A stretch of DNA of 64,000 nt from an uncultured Lactobacillus sp. GTDB taxonomy: Bacteria > Bacillota > Bacilli > Lactobacillales > Lactobacillaceae. The notes under the pieces are model-generated. The model did no database searches and had not been told where the DNA came from. It saw only the letters and a list, made by a program, of their open reading frames with translations. Position numbers and translations under genes: made by a program. The DNA is taken from the NCBI GenBank assembly GCA_937874185.1, contig CALNAK010000035.1, positions 62,001 through 126,000 on the forward strand. The letters run 5' to 3'. Below, in pieces: positions 52,058-61,414 of the stretch. Within the stretch, counting starts at the first letter, position 1; the number at the start of each line of letters is the position of its first letter.

Positions 52058-54061
52058 ATGAAAAAGCTAAAGTCTAATCTGAAATTCTTCCTTTCGAGAG
52101 TTGATCATTCAACTCAACTTACGGCAGTTTCTCTGATTGTTATGTTATTGTCGATATTAGTTGTTGGTTTGGTTCACGGTTCTGTAGCCGGTTATATTCA
52201 GGCCATACTTATTATAATTTCGTTAATTTTGTTCGTATACCTGTTCTTGCTTTTGGGTGAAAAGGCAGGTAAGTATACTAACAACCTACAATATCGAATT
52301 GATCGTGGAACAGATAACAGTTTTGTAGAGTATCCACTAGGAATACTTTTATACGATACTGAGAAACAGATTCAATGGGTTAACCCTTATTTTGTTGAGA
52401 AAACGGGGTTCAATCCATCTAACAGCATGAATGTCAGTGATATATCGTCAGATCTTGTCGAATTGATCGATGATGAGAAACATGCTGATAGTTCAACAAT
52501 TCAAATTGATGATAAATACTTCTTAGTACAAGTCCAAAATGAATTGCAAGTTATCTATTTATTTGATATCACGCACTATTCTAAAATTGAGAATAGGTAT
52601 GAGGGGAATCGTTCAGTAATTGGCCAAGTTTATTTGGATAATTACGCTGAAATAACTCAATCAATGAGTGATCGAGACATTTCTAATTTGGATAACTATA
52701 TAACTAACGAGTTAGCCAACTGGGCTTCTAAAGAGCAGATGTTCTTGAAACGAATTGATGATGACCATTTCTTCATCATGGCTTACACAGGCCGTATTTT
52801 TAACATGGAAAAGAATGGTTTCAATATCCTTGATACGATTCGTGAATATACATCCCAACAAAATGTTCCTTTAACATTGAGCATGGGCTTCTCTTATGGG
52901 GTCGACGACTTGCATAAGTTAAATGATGAAGCACAAAAAGATCTCAACTTAGCTTTAGGGCGTGGTGGAGATCAAGTTGTTGTTAAGGAAATTGATGAAA
53001 AAGCTCGTTTCTATGGTGGTAATACTGATCCGATGGAGAAGAGAACTCGTGTCCGTGCTCGGATGATCAGTGAGGCCTTACAAGAGTTATTCAAAGATAG
53101 TGATCAAGTTATTGTTATGGGACACTCGCACCCTGATATGGATGTTTTGGGGTCTTCATTAGGTATCAGACGGATTGCTATTATGAATAACACTCCATGT
53201 AAGATCGTTATCAATCCTAATACTCTGCATTCTGACGTTAGTCGTTTGTTGGGTATGATCGATAAGGACCCTGAGATTAAGAAAGATATCTTAACACCAG
53301 AAGAATCAATTGCTATTAAGACACCTAAGACTTTGATTGTTATGGTCGACCACTCAAAGGAAAGTATTTCAATTAACCCTGATTTATTTAAGGGTGAAAA
53401 TGAAAAAATCGTTGTTATCGATCACCATAGACGTGGTGAGGAATTCCCAGAGAATCCTATGTTGACCTATATTGAACCATACGCATCATCAGCCAGTGAA
53501 TTGATTACTGAAATGCTTGAATATCAACCTAAGAACAAGAAGGCAATTGAGAAACTTGAGGCAACTGCTTTACTTGCTGGTATTACAGTTGATACCAAAT
53601 CATTCTCACTCAGAACTGGTACAAGAACTTTTGATGCAGCTAGTTACTTACGTTCTGTTGGTGCTGATGAAAAGATTATTCAAAATGTCTTGAAAGAGAA
53701 TATTGATTCATTTATCCAAAAGAACCATTTGATTGAAACTGTTACAATGGTCAACAACAATATGGGTGTTTGTTTTGGTGAGGAAGACAAATCATATGAT
53801 CCAGTTATTGTTGCCCAAGCAGCTGATACATTGTTATCATTAGATAATGTTGAAGCATCTTTTGTAATAAGTAAGCGTCCAGATGGTCGTGTTGGTATTT
53901 CAGCCCGTAGTTTAGGGAATGTGAATGTCCAGGTCATTATGGAGAAGCTCGGTGGTGGTGGTCACTTGTCTGATGCCGCTACACAAATTTCAGATTCAAC
54001 AGTAGAAGACGCCAAGGCACAATTGATTGCTGTATTGACTGATTCTGATAAGAAGAACTAA
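52058..54061 (+). CDS. gdpP: Cyclic-di-AMP phosphodiesterase GdpP
   Basis: 667 residues. Two membrane helices (about 20-70), a PAS-like domain (YPLGILLYDTEKQIQWVNPYF), a degenerate GGDEF domain, and a DHH/DHHA1 phosphodiesterase: GHSHPDMDVLGSSLG, VDHHRRGEEFP and GGGGHLSDAATQ. It hydrolyses c-di-AMP to pApA and so sets potassium and osmolyte import and cell-wall stress. It is first in the gdpP-rplI-dnaB series; rplI starts 13 bases later. AGAGGGGA precedes the ATG. Confidence 0.97.
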   Translation: MKKLKSNLKFFLSRVDHSTQLTAVSLIVMLLSILVVGLVHGSVAGYIQAILIIISLILFVYLFLLLGEKAGKYTNNLQYRIDRGTDNSFVEYPLGILLYDTEKQIQWVNPYFVEKTGFNPSNSMNVSDISSDLVELIDDEKHADSSTIQIDDKYFLVQVQNELQVIYLFDITHYSKIENRYEGNRSVIGQVYLDNYAEITQSMSDRDISNLDNYITNELANWASKEQMFLKRIDDDHFFIMAYTGRIFNMEKNGFNILDTIREYTSQQNVPLTLSMGFSYGVDDLHKLNDEAQKDLNLALGRGGDQVVVKEIDEKARFYGGNTDPMEKRTRVRARMISEALQELFKDSDQVIVMGHSHPDMDVLGSSLGIRRIAIMNNTPCKIVINPNTLHSDVSRLLGMIDKDPEIKKDILTPEESIAIKTPKTLIVMVDHSKESISINPDLFKGENEKIVVIDHHRRGEEFPENPMLTYIEPYASSASELITEMLEYQPKNKKAIEKLEATALLAGITVDTKSFSLRTGTRTFDAASYLRSVGADEKIIQNVLKENIDSFIQKNHLIETVTMVNNNMGVCFGEEDKSYDPVIVAQAADTLLSLDNVEASFVISKRPDGRVGISARSLGNVNVQVIMEKLGGGGHLSDAATQISDSTVEDAKAQLIAVLTDSDKKN

Positions 54062-54074
54062 GAGGAGGATCATT

Positions 54075-54530
54075 ATGAAGGTTATTTTCCTAACGGATGT
54101 TAGAGGTAAAGGTAAGAAGGGTGAAGTAAAGAACGTTGCTTCAGGTTATGCCCAAAACTTTTTGATCAAGAACAACCAAGCTATTGAGGCTACTAAAGCT
54201 AATGTGGCAAAATTAAAGGCTGAACAAAATCGTGAAGCTAAAGACTATGCTGCAGAAAAGGCAGAAGCCGTAGTATTAAAGGGTAAAATTGAGGACGACA
54301 AGACAGTCGTTGAAATTTCTGCCAAATCAGGTGCTGATGGTCGTCTCTTTGGTTCAGTTACAACTAAAAAGATTGCTGAAGAACTTAAAAATCAATATGA
54401 AATGACAGTTGATAAACACAAAATGGTACTCTCTGATGGCATTAAGGCACTCGGTTACATCAATGTACCAGTTAAGCTTTTTGATGGCGTAGAGGCTACC
54501 ATAAGAGTGCACGTTGCTGAAAAGAAGTAG
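54075..54530 (+). CDS. rplI: 50S ribosomal protein L9
   Basis: 151 residues. The N-terminal domain is MKVIFLTDVRGKGKKGEVKN followed by VASGYAQNFLIKNNQA, then a long connecting helix and the C-terminal domain (GADGRLFGSVTTKKIAEEL). It binds 23S rRNA at the L1 stalk base. The ribosome site AAGAGGAGG overlaps the gdpP stop region. Confidence 0.98.
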   Translation: MKVIFLTDVRGKGKKGEVKNVASGYAQNFLIKNNQAIEATKANVAKLKAEQNREAKDYAAEKAEAVVLKGKIEDDKTVVEISAKSGADGRLFGSVTTKKIAEELKNQYEMTVDKHKMVLSDGIKALGYINVPVKLFDGVEATIRVHVAEKK

Positions 54531-54537
54531 GATATAA

Positions 54538-55914
54538 ATGAATAATGATATAACGTCAAGAATACCGCCCAATGATAAGGATGCTGAGCAAGCCGTATTA
54601 GGAGCGGTTTTTCTAAGTCAAGATGCTTTAATTGAAGCGATGGAATACGTTGACGCTGATGATTTTTATCAACATGCTAATCAATTAGTATTCCAAGCGA
54701 TGATGAATTTGAACGATGCCGAAGATCCTGTCGATGTTGTTACAGTTCAAAATGAACTTGATAAATTGAATCAAGTTGAGGACGTCGGTGGAGTAAGTTA
54801 TTTAGTTGAATTATCTGAATCTGTTCCAACAGCTGCTAATACGACTTACTATGCCAAAATCGTTAAGAACAAATCAACTTTGAGAAGATTGATCAATGCT
54901 GCAACTAGTATAGTTACACGCTCATTTGAACAAGATGATGACGTTGATAGTATTATTGACCAGTCAGAGAAGGACATTATGGATGTGTCTGAAAACCGTA
55001 ATCACAAAGGTTTCAGACGAATTTCTGATGTTGTTAAATCTTCATTTGAAGAAATTGATAAGTTATATGATCAAGATAGTGATGTTACTGGTCTATCGAC
55101 TGGATACAAAGATCTTGATGATATGACGACTGGTTTGCACAAAGATGAGTTGATTATTTTGGCAGCTCGTCCTGGTGTTGGTAAAACAGCCTTTGCATTG
55201 AACTTGGCGCAAAACGCTGCTACTAAATCTAACGCAACCGTAGCTATTTTCTCTTTGGAAATGGGTGCTGAATCACTTGTTAACCGTATGTTGTGTTCAG
55301 AAGGTAGTATTGATGCCAATGCTTTGAGAACTGGTAAATTGGATGAGAATCAATGGAACAGTCTAGTTGTTGCCATGGGTAGTTTGTCACGGACTAACGT
55401 CTATATTGACGATACCCCTGGTGTGAAGATGGCCGAAATCAGATCTAAGTGTCGTCGACTTTTGAAAGAAAGTGGTCACTTAGATCTCGTTATCATCGAT
55501 TATTTACAATTGATCGAAGGTACTGGTCAAGAAAATAGACAACAAGAAGTTTCAGTTATTTCTCGTAACTTAAAAAAATTAGCAAAAGAACTTCATGTTC
55601 CAGTAATCGCGCTATCACAGCTTTCTCGTGGTGTTGAAGCGCGTCAAGATAAGCGACCTATGTTGTCAGATATTCGTGAATCTGGTTCAATTGAACAGGA
55701 TGCGGATATCGTTGCCTTCCTTTATCGTGATGATTATTATCGTGATGAAGACGGGGATGACAATGATAATCAGGAAGAGCCAGAGGACCAAGATGTTGGT
55801 GAGGTTGAAGTAATCATCAGTAAGAACCGTTCAGGTCCTCGTGGTACTGCCAAATTATTATTCGTGAAATCTTATAATAAGTTTTCATCGATAGCGAATA
55901 TTCCAGAAAATTAA
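54538..55914 (+). CDS. dnaB: Replicative DNA helicase
   Basis: 458 residues (called dnaC in Bacillus). The N-terminal primase-interacting domain begins RIPPNDKDAEQAVLGAVFLS. The RecA-like ATPase has Walker A ARPGVGKTAFALN and Walker B LVIIDYLQLIEG, and the arginine-finger region DIRESGSIEQDADIV. There is an acidic insert, DGDDNDNQEEPEDQD, near residue 405-420. It unwinds DNA at the fork. It begins 7 bases after rplI. Confidence 0.97.
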   Translation: MNNDITSRIPPNDKDAEQAVLGAVFLSQDALIEAMEYVDADDFYQHANQLVFQAMMNLNDAEDPVDVVTVQNELDKLNQVEDVGGVSYLVELSESVPTAANTTYYAKIVKNKSTLRRLINAATSIVTRSFEQDDDVDSIIDQSEKDIMDVSENRNHKGFRRISDVVKSSFEEIDKLYDQDSDVTGLSTGYKDLDDMTTGLHKDELIILAARPGVGKTAFALNLAQNAATKSNATVAIFSLEMGAESLVNRMLCSEGSIDANALRTGKLDENQWNSLVVAMGSLSRTNVYIDDTPGVKMAEIRSKCRRLLKESGHLDLVIIDYLQLIEGTGQENRQQEVSVISRNLKKLAKELHVPVIALSQLSRGVEARQDKRPMLSDIRESGSIEQDADIVAFLYRDDYYRDEDGDDNDNQEEPEDQDVGEVEVIISKNRSGPRGTAKLLFVKSYNKFSSIANIPEN

Positions 55915-55934
55915 ATAGTGTAGGTGTAGAAGAA

Positions 55935-57221
55935 ATGACGACAGTTGTTGTAGTAGGTACTCAATGGGGCGACGAAGGTAAAGGTAAGATTACCGATTAT
56001 TTTAGTGGTGAAGCTAACATTATTGCACGTTACCAAGGTGGAGATAATGCTGGACATACTCTAAACATTGATAATCAAGTTTACAAATTAAGATCAGTTC
56101 CATCTGGTATTTTATATTCAGATAAAACTAGTGTTATTGGAAATGGTGTTGTTTTGAACCTTGAATCACTTGAAGAAGAATTGCAACGTCTTCACGACCA
56201 AGGTGTAGATACAACTAATTTGAAAATTTCTAACCGTGCACAATTGATTCTTCCATATCATATTGAATTGGATAAACTTCAAGAAGCTGCTAAAGGTGAT
56301 TCCAAAGTTGGAACAACTAATAGAGGTATCGGACCTGCTTATACTGATAAGGCATCACGTGTTGGTATCAGAATGGCTGATATTCTTGATAAAGATTTGT
56401 TCAAGGAATTATTGACAGAGAATCTTAAAGAGAAGAATGAATTATTTACAAAAATCTACGGTGCTGAACCAATGAAATTTGACGATATTTTTGAAAAATA
56501 TTATCAATTTGGTCAAGACTTAAAAGATCGTGTTATCGACACTTCTGCATTTTTAAATAGAGAATTAAAGAATGGTAAGAACGTATTATTTGAAGGCGCA
56601 CAAGGAATCATGCTTGATATTGACCATGGTACTTATCCTTATGTAACTTCATCTAATCCAGCTGGTGGTGTAACTACTGGTGCCGGAATCGGTGCTCCTT
56701 TGATCGACAATGTCATCGGTGTAGTTAAAGCCTACACATCAAGAGTTGGTGCTGGTCCATTCCCAACAGAACAATTGAATGATACAGGTGACTTTTTAAG
56801 AGAAGCCGGTCATGAATACGGAACAGTTACACATCGTCCACGCCGTGTTGGTTGGATCGATCTAGTTGTTCTAAAACACTCATGTAACGTTTCAGGAGTT
56901 ACTCACCTATCACTAAATTGTTTAGACGTTCTAACAGGACTCAAAGAAATCAAAGTCTGCACAGGCTACGATTTAAACGGCAAGATCATTGACGAATATC
57001 CAGCAAACTTGAATGTTTTAGCAAAATGCAAACCAGTTTACAAGACATTCCCAGGCTGGACAGAAGATATGACCCAAGCCAAGAGCCTAAAAGATTTACC
57101 ACAAGCAGCATTAGATTATTTAGACTTTATCAAAGACCAATTAGGCGTTGAATACGCAACAGTTTCAGTTGGACCAGATAGAGAACAAACAATCGAAGTA
57201 AATGACGTTTGGACAGACTAG
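55935..57221 (+). CDS. purA: Adenylosuccinate synthetase
   Basis: 428 residues. The GTP-binding N-terminus is GTQWGDEGKGKITDY, the IMP site GDNAGHT, and the conserved GPAYTDKASRVGIRM and RVGAGPFPTE follow. It joins IMP and aspartate with GTP, the first committed step to AMP. It follows dnaB by 20 bases, with GTAGGTG upstream. Its stop codon lies at the edge of a structured repeat. Confidence 0.98.
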   Translation: MTTVVVVGTQWGDEGKGKITDYFSGEANIIARYQGGDNAGHTLNIDNQVYKLRSVPSGILYSDKTSVIGNGVVLNLESLEEELQRLHDQGVDTTNLKISNRAQLILPYHIELDKLQEAAKGDSKVGTTNRGIGPAYTDKASRVGIRMADILDKDLFKELLTENLKEKNELFTKIYGAEPMKFDDIFEKYYQFGQDLKDRVIDTSAFLNRELKNGKNVLFEGAQGIMLDIDHGTYPYVTSSNPAGGVTTGAGIGAPLIDNVIGVVKAYTSRVGAGPFPTEQLNDTGDFLREAGHEYGTVTHRPRRVGWIDLVVLKHSCNVSGVTHLSLNCLDVLTGLKEIKVCTGYDLNGKIIDEYPANLNVLAKCKPVYKTFPGWTEDMTQAKSLKDLPQAALDYLDFIKDQLGVEYATVSVGPDREQTIEVNDVWTD

Positions 57222-57340
57222 AGAGCGGAGAGCAACGGTTAGATTCTGAGCATTTGCAGGACTTCACGAATTGTACGCGGAACTATGCGTACGATTTGGG
57301 AAGTCAGGCAAAGCACAGGAATCTGTTGCTCGCAGCTCGT
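57220..57340 (+). repeat. Covarying intergenic hairpin repeat, family B copy 1
   Basis: A near-continuous hairpin of about 120 bases: GAGC/GCTC and AGCAAC/GTTGCT outside, AGATTC/GAATCT next, GACTTC/GAAGTC further in, and TTGTACGC/GCGTACGA at the tip. The reverse complement of 58984-59092 is the second copy. Confidence 0.75.
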
Positions 57341-57406
57341 TTAGGACGAACAAGCAAAAAAATTTAATACATAAAAATTGAGTAATACGAATTAAACGAA
57401 ACCAAC

Positions 57407-57444
57407 AAAAAGACCACTGAGCAAACAAACTCAGTGGTCTTTTT
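57407..57444 (+). terminator. purA-region terminator
   Basis: AAAAGACCACTGAG pairs perfectly with CTCAGTGGTCTTTT around CAAACAAA, followed by T. The 328-base gap around it otherwise holds family B copy 1 and the promoter of the next gene. Confidence 0.9.
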
Positions 57445-57467
57445 CCATCCCCCAAAAAACAAAATCA

Positions 57468-57498
57468 TTGCAAAACAAAATAACGGTGTTACTATAAT
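57468..57498 (+). promoter_or_regulatory. Promoter of the NmrA-like gene
   Basis: TTGCAA (57468-57473) and a perfect TATAAT (57493-57498), with a long 19-base spacer. GTTACT and AGTAAC arms around the -10 box and leader could be an operator, perhaps for the Rrf2 protein encoded next door. Confidence 0.45.
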
Positions 57499-57549
57499 CA
57501 ATACAAGTTAATAATAAAGTAACAACGAAAAGAAAGAAGAATACAACTT

Positions 57550-58398
57550 ATGACAAAATACGCTATAACAGGTTCAACTGGCCACTTCGGTCAAAACGCT
57601 CTTAAAGAATTAGTAAAACTAGTACCAGCAACTGATATAATTGCCCTAGCTCGTAATACTAAAAAGGCTAAGGATATGGTTCCAACAGGAGTAGAAGTAC
57701 GTCCCGGTGACTATACAGATGTTGATCAACTAACTGAATCTCTAAAAGGAATTGATCGACTACTATTTATTTCATCTCAACCCGGTGGACCAGTAGCAAG
57801 ACTAACTCAACATCAAAATCTTGTTAAAGCTGCTAAGAATGCAGGTGTTGGTTATATTGCATATACAAGTTTCCCACACGCTGATTCAGCAACAGTTTCA
57901 TTGGCATCTGACCATAAAGAAACTGAGAAATTGATTAAAGAATCAGGGATGAAGTATTCATTTTTACGTAATAATTGGTATTTGGAAAATGATGCTGCTG
58001 GGTTAAAAGAAGCTGCTAAAGGCAATGATTTTATCTACTCAGCAGGTGATGGAAAAGCTGGTTGGGCTTTGGAAAGTGAATATTCAGAAGCTGCCGCAAA
58101 AGTTTTAGCTACTCAAGATACTAAGGATGTTTATGAATTTGCCGGTGAATCAAGAACTTATGCGCAACTTGCTGAAGGGGTCGCAGGTAACTTTAAAGTA
58201 TCATCCCTCACAGATACTGAATATTCTAAGTTGTTAAAGGATTCAGGAATGGATGATATGACAATTGGGATTATTATCTCTATTCAAGATTTAATTTCAG
58301 ACGGAGCTTTAGCTGAAGAAACAACTGATTTACTAGATGTTTTGGGTCACGATTTGACTCCTATTTCAGAGGCAATCAAAACAGTTGTTGGCGAATAA
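57550..58398 (+). CDS. NmrA-like / SDR family NAD(P)-binding reductase
   Basis: 282 residues. The N-terminal TGSTGHFGQNAL is the atypical SDR dinucleotide motif, followed by ARNTKKAKDM, VRPGDYTDVDQL and YTSFPHAD. It resembles quinone oxidoreductase 2 (QorB) and other NmrA-like enzymes that use NADPH. The substrate is unknown; quinone or electrophile reduction is a reasonable guess. It is followed by an Rrf2 regulator, a pairing like ywnB-ywnA of Bacillus. Confidence 0.82.
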   Translation: MTKYAITGSTGHFGQNALKELVKLVPATDIIALARNTKKAKDMVPTGVEVRPGDYTDVDQLTESLKGIDRLLFISSQPGGPVARLTQHQNLVKAAKNAGVGYIAYTSFPHADSATVSLASDHKETEKLIKESGMKYSFLRNNWYLENDAAGLKEAAKGNDFIYSAGDGKAGWALESEYSEAAAKVLATQDTKDVYEFAGESRTYAQLAEGVAGNFKVSSLTDTEYSKLLKDSGMDDMTIGIIISIQDLISDGALAEETTDLLDVLGHDLTPISEAIKTVVGE

Positions 58399-58456
58399 AT
58401 TTTCATCTTCTCTGAGAATGCTTTATTATATTAAAAGGTATTAGGAGGAGTTTAAT

Positions 58457-58906
58457 ATGAAATTTTCTAATAAGCTAAGTGATGGAGTCCACATCTTGGC
58501 ATATGTTGAAATCTGTAAAGATGGTGATTTATCTAGCTCAGCCATAGCAAGTAGTATTGAATCCAATCCTAGCTTGGTTCGCAGGATGATGTCACGTTTA
58601 ACAAAAGCCGATTTACTGGAAAGCAGTCCGGGAAAGGTAGCACCTAAACTTGGACGTCCAGCTAGTGAAATTACTCTGTTAGACGTCTATCAGGTCATGG
58701 AAGACAATCACAATCTCTTACATGTTGATGAAAAAACCAATCCAGCATGTATCGTTGGTGGTAATATTCAACAGACCTTAACTGGGATTTATCAAAAAAT
58801 CCAAAGTGATGCTGAGAAAAGTATGTCACAGGTAACTCTACAAAGTATTATTGATGATATTTTGCATAATAATGAACAAAAAAATAAAAAAACAGAACAG
58901 AACTAA
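58457..58906 (+). CDS. Rrf2 family transcriptional regulator
   Basis: 149 residues. The winged helix is LSSSAIASSIESNPSLVRRM with the wing region GRPASEITLLDVYQ, as in YwnA. It has one conserved-region cysteine (NPACIVGG) instead of the three that bind iron-sulfur clusters in IscR or NsrR. It may therefore sense thiol-reactive or redox signals directly; that is an inference. GGAGGAG lies before the ATG. It probably controls itself and the reductase upstream. Confidence 0.85.
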   Translation: MKFSNKLSDGVHILAYVEICKDGDLSSSAIASSIESNPSLVRRMMSRLTKADLLESSPGKVAPKLGRPASEITLLDVYQVMEDNHNLLHVDEKTNPACIVGGNIQQTLTGIYQKIQSDAEKSMSQVTLQSIIDDILHNNEQKNKKTEQN

Positions 58907-58970
58907 AAATGTTCAGTCTCTGAAATCATAAAATAGCCGATAACTTAATTTTGAGTTATCGGCTATTTCT
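58907..58970 (+). repeat. Terminator-like dispersed repeat, family C copy 3
   Basis: AAATAGCCGATAACT pairs with AGTTATCGGCTATTT (58930-58967) around TAATTTTG. The stem differs from copies 1 and 2 by paired changes. It follows the Rrf2 gene and can act as its terminator. Confidence 0.7.
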
Positions 58971-58983
58971 GTCTCTATTGAAA

Positions 58984-59092
58984 CGAGCTACACAAGCCAG
59001 ATTCCTGTGCTTTGTAGGACTTCCCAAATCATATGCATAATTCGTGAAGTCCTGTAAATACTCAGAATCTAACCGGCTTGTGTAGCTCTCTG
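58984..59092 (-). repeat. Covarying intergenic hairpin repeat, family B copy 2
   Basis: GAGCTACACAAGCC pairs perfectly with GGCTTGTGTAGCTC; the inner arms AGATTC/GAATCT and GACTTC/GAAGTC match copy 1 at 57220-57340. The outer stem differs from copy 1 on both arms at once. Confidence 0.75.
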
Positions 59093-59106
59093 ATTTTCAT
59101 GAAAAC

Positions 59107-60036
59107 TTATTTATTCTGTGTATCAGTACTAATGATACCTTTCTGAAAATTGATATATCTTCCACTGTTTCGGCTATAAGTTAAAGTATAATAAATATTG
59201 TCATTTTTATTCTTCTGCTTCAAATAGATTCTCGTGTAACGGGGGACGTCTGAAATTTGATAACCGATGATACCGTAGTTACTAACACGTGAGTTAGAAT
59301 TTTTAGCTAAAACAAACAGTCCCATATTGCTTTTATCCGGATTAAGACCTAAATTAAGGGAAATCTGATTGAAATTACCAGGATCAGTCGCGTTGGTAGC
59401 GGTCAAATTAGAATTGATGATGGCTGTCTTTAAACGTTGCATGAAGACTGTAGCTTGATTAACACCATCTTTGCCCATTTCAATATTCTCTAAAACATAC
59501 TGTGGTGGATATTTATTGGAACGTGAATTCAAGTATCGAGCCGAGGTGATTGAGTCACCTTTATGGTATAAACGGTAACGATAGCTGACAATAGTTTTAG
59601 TATCATCATATCGATTACAACTAATCGTGACATATTTTCCGTGAGCATCTTTACCAAAGTTAAGCAACGTTATTTTAAAAATATAACGGTGCGCTTTTTT
59701 ATGAATTTTTTCGAGTAAATCTTTTTCCTGTTGATTAGATAGGAAAGATAATTCATCGGTACTGTTGTAATCTTCATTAATCGTGCTGACAATATTAAGA
59801 GCTTGTTGCTTAGCTTTTGTCATGTCGCCATCGTCAAGACTAATTGATTTTGGTGCAATATCTTCGTCAATATTTTTGGGATTAACAATCAGTGAAAAGG
59901 GAATAGTGATTTGAGCAATGCCGTTGACCGTCTTATCTTTGATTTTTCCAAGGTTAAAGGTGTAAGCGGCAATGATCATTACTAATAAGGTAAGGATAAT
60001 TATCCATTTAATATATTTTTTGTTTAATTTTTTCAA
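59107..60036 (-). CDS. Membrane-anchored extracytoplasmic protein, unknown function
   Basis: 309 residues from TTG at 60036, chosen because AAAGGGTG lies about 7 bases upstream; a GTG at 60045 overlaps that site. A basic N-terminus precedes one helix (IKWIIILTLLVMIIAAYTF). The rest looks extracellular, rich in Asn, Lys and Tyr, with no cysteine and no motif that I recognise. It is divergent from another membrane-anchored protein that lies before a penicillin-binding protein, so a cell-envelope role is likely. Confidence 0.6.
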   Translation of the reverse strand: MKKLNKKYIKWIIILTLLVMIIAAYTFNLGKIKDKTVNGIAQITIPFSLIVNPKNIDEDIAPKSISLDDGDMTKAKQQALNIVSTINEDYNSTDELSFLSNQQEKDLLEKIHKKAHRYIFKITLLNFGKDAHGKYVTISCNRYDDTKTIVSYRYRLYHKGDSITSARYLNSRSNKYPPQYVLENIEMGKDGVNQATVFMQRLKTAIINSNLTATNATDPGNFNQISLNLGLNPDKSNMGLFVLAKNSNSRVSNYGIIGYQISDVPRYTRIYLKQKNKNDNIYYTLTYSRNSGRYINFQKGIISTDTQNK

Positions 60037-60110
60037 AATTCCCACCCTTTATTTGCATGATAATTTACTATATATAATATACAAGATGAACTAGATATTT
60101 GGGGAAAATA

Positions 60111-61406
60111 ATGAAAGATAAGAAAGATTTAAAGACTAGGACCAAATCAGAGCATTATTTATTAATGAGTGCTGGGATTGTCGGTATCTTCACAGCCGTC
60201 ATCTTTTTCGTTATGCTTTCACGAGGAATAGTTAATGCAGTAGTGACTTCAAGAATATCTAGTCAATACCAAGATAAAGAATTAGAAGTTTTAAAAACAG
60301 ACTTAAATTATAAGACCCTCGATTTTATCGGTGGTGTTATTAAAAATACTAATGGATATGTGATAACGACTGATAATATTAAGAAATATAATCAGTTGGA
60401 AGATTATATTCAGGCTCGAAAAGATCGTAATAAAGAAGTTAGTGCGTTATTTGATGGTAAGAATAATTACAAAGATGATGTTACTAGCGATAAAATCAAT
60501 GATCTGGATAAGACTTTGCTAAAAGAAAAGAACCAAGATGTTTATCAAAAATTGCGGAATCGTTTAGACACAATTCAGATATGGTATGAACAGACTCAAG
60601 ATGGTGAAAAGTATCTGGATAAGACTTGGCAACAGTATAATTCTGACAATGGCAGTTTAAGTTTTAAGAAAATTTCGATGGTCAATACTTACTACAAACT
60701 GATCAAGAATAAGACGGTTAAGAAACGCTGGGAAACGCCGGTCAATCAAATGGATCAATACTTTGCTAATCACCAAGGGGAGAGCTCACGTGTGGCCGCG
60801 GTCAAACAAGAATTACAAGCCTTACGGAATGCGCCTTTAACTGAGAAATACACTCCAGCTAATGTCGATATTGTTTCAGGGATGAACTTCTCTAGTGGGG
60901 CAGCTGACAAGTTAACTCAAGCTGGCATTACCGGTAAGTATGCCTTGTACTACGATTCAAGCACTAATAATTTGGCCTTGATGACAAAAGTCAGCGGCAA
61001 GTATGTGGCTGAAGATGGTTATATTAGTGTTGTTAGTTCGCAAGTCGCTGCCGGAAAATACACAATCAAGAAGTTGGTCAGTGCAAGTAGTTCAGATGCC
61101 ATTATTACCGATAGTAGTAATAGCAATTTTGGACAGTATGTTCCAGATGCTACCGAAAGTGATTTAGCTGAGTTAGATGTAACTAGTCCTGAGAATACAA
61201 CAGCAGACTTTAGTACAGCAACACCAGTCTTTTGGTTTAAAAATAATTCTGATTTAAACAAGTCAATTTACTTCACTAATAGTTCAACCTTAGGATTCAT
61301 TTATGCAGGTGGAACTAGCTATGACGAAGGGATGCAGATCAGTTCATCTGACTTATCAACCTTGATGTCAAAAATCTCTTCTGGAATAACATTCTATGTT
61401 AATTAG
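60111..61406 (+). CDS. Membrane-anchored extracytoplasmic protein, unknown function
   Basis: 431 residues. ATG 60111 has GGGG 6 bases upstream; an earlier in-frame TTG is rejected. TATAAT at 60073-60078 is the likely -10. A helix at about 20-45 (LLMSAGIVGIFTAVIFFVML) anchors the protein. Residues 50-240 are charged and predicted helical. The C-terminal part (about 250-431) is rich in Ser, Thr, Asn and small residues, with GKYALYYDSSTNNLALM. I do not recognise the family. It ends 8 bases before the penicillin-binding protein gene, so the two form an operon. Confidence 0.62.
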   Translation: MKDKKDLKTRTKSEHYLLMSAGIVGIFTAVIFFVMLSRGIVNAVVTSRISSQYQDKELEVLKTDLNYKTLDFIGGVIKNTNGYVITTDNIKKYNQLEDYIQARKDRNKEVSALFDGKNNYKDDVTSDKINDLDKTLLKEKNQDVYQKLRNRLDTIQIWYEQTQDGEKYLDKTWQQYNSDNGSLSFKKISMVNTYYKLIKNKTVKKRWETPVNQMDQYFANHQGESSRVAAVKQELQALRNAPLTEKYTPANVDIVSGMNFSSGAADKLTQAGITGKYALYYDSSTNNLALMTKVSGKYVAEDGYISVVSSQVAAGKYTIKKLVSASSSDAIITDSSNSNFGQYVPDATESDLAELDVTSPENTTADFSTATPVFWFKNNSDLNKSIYFTNSSTLGFIYAGGTSYDEGMQISSSDLSTLMSKISSGITFYVN

Positions 61407-61414
61407 GGGCTAAT

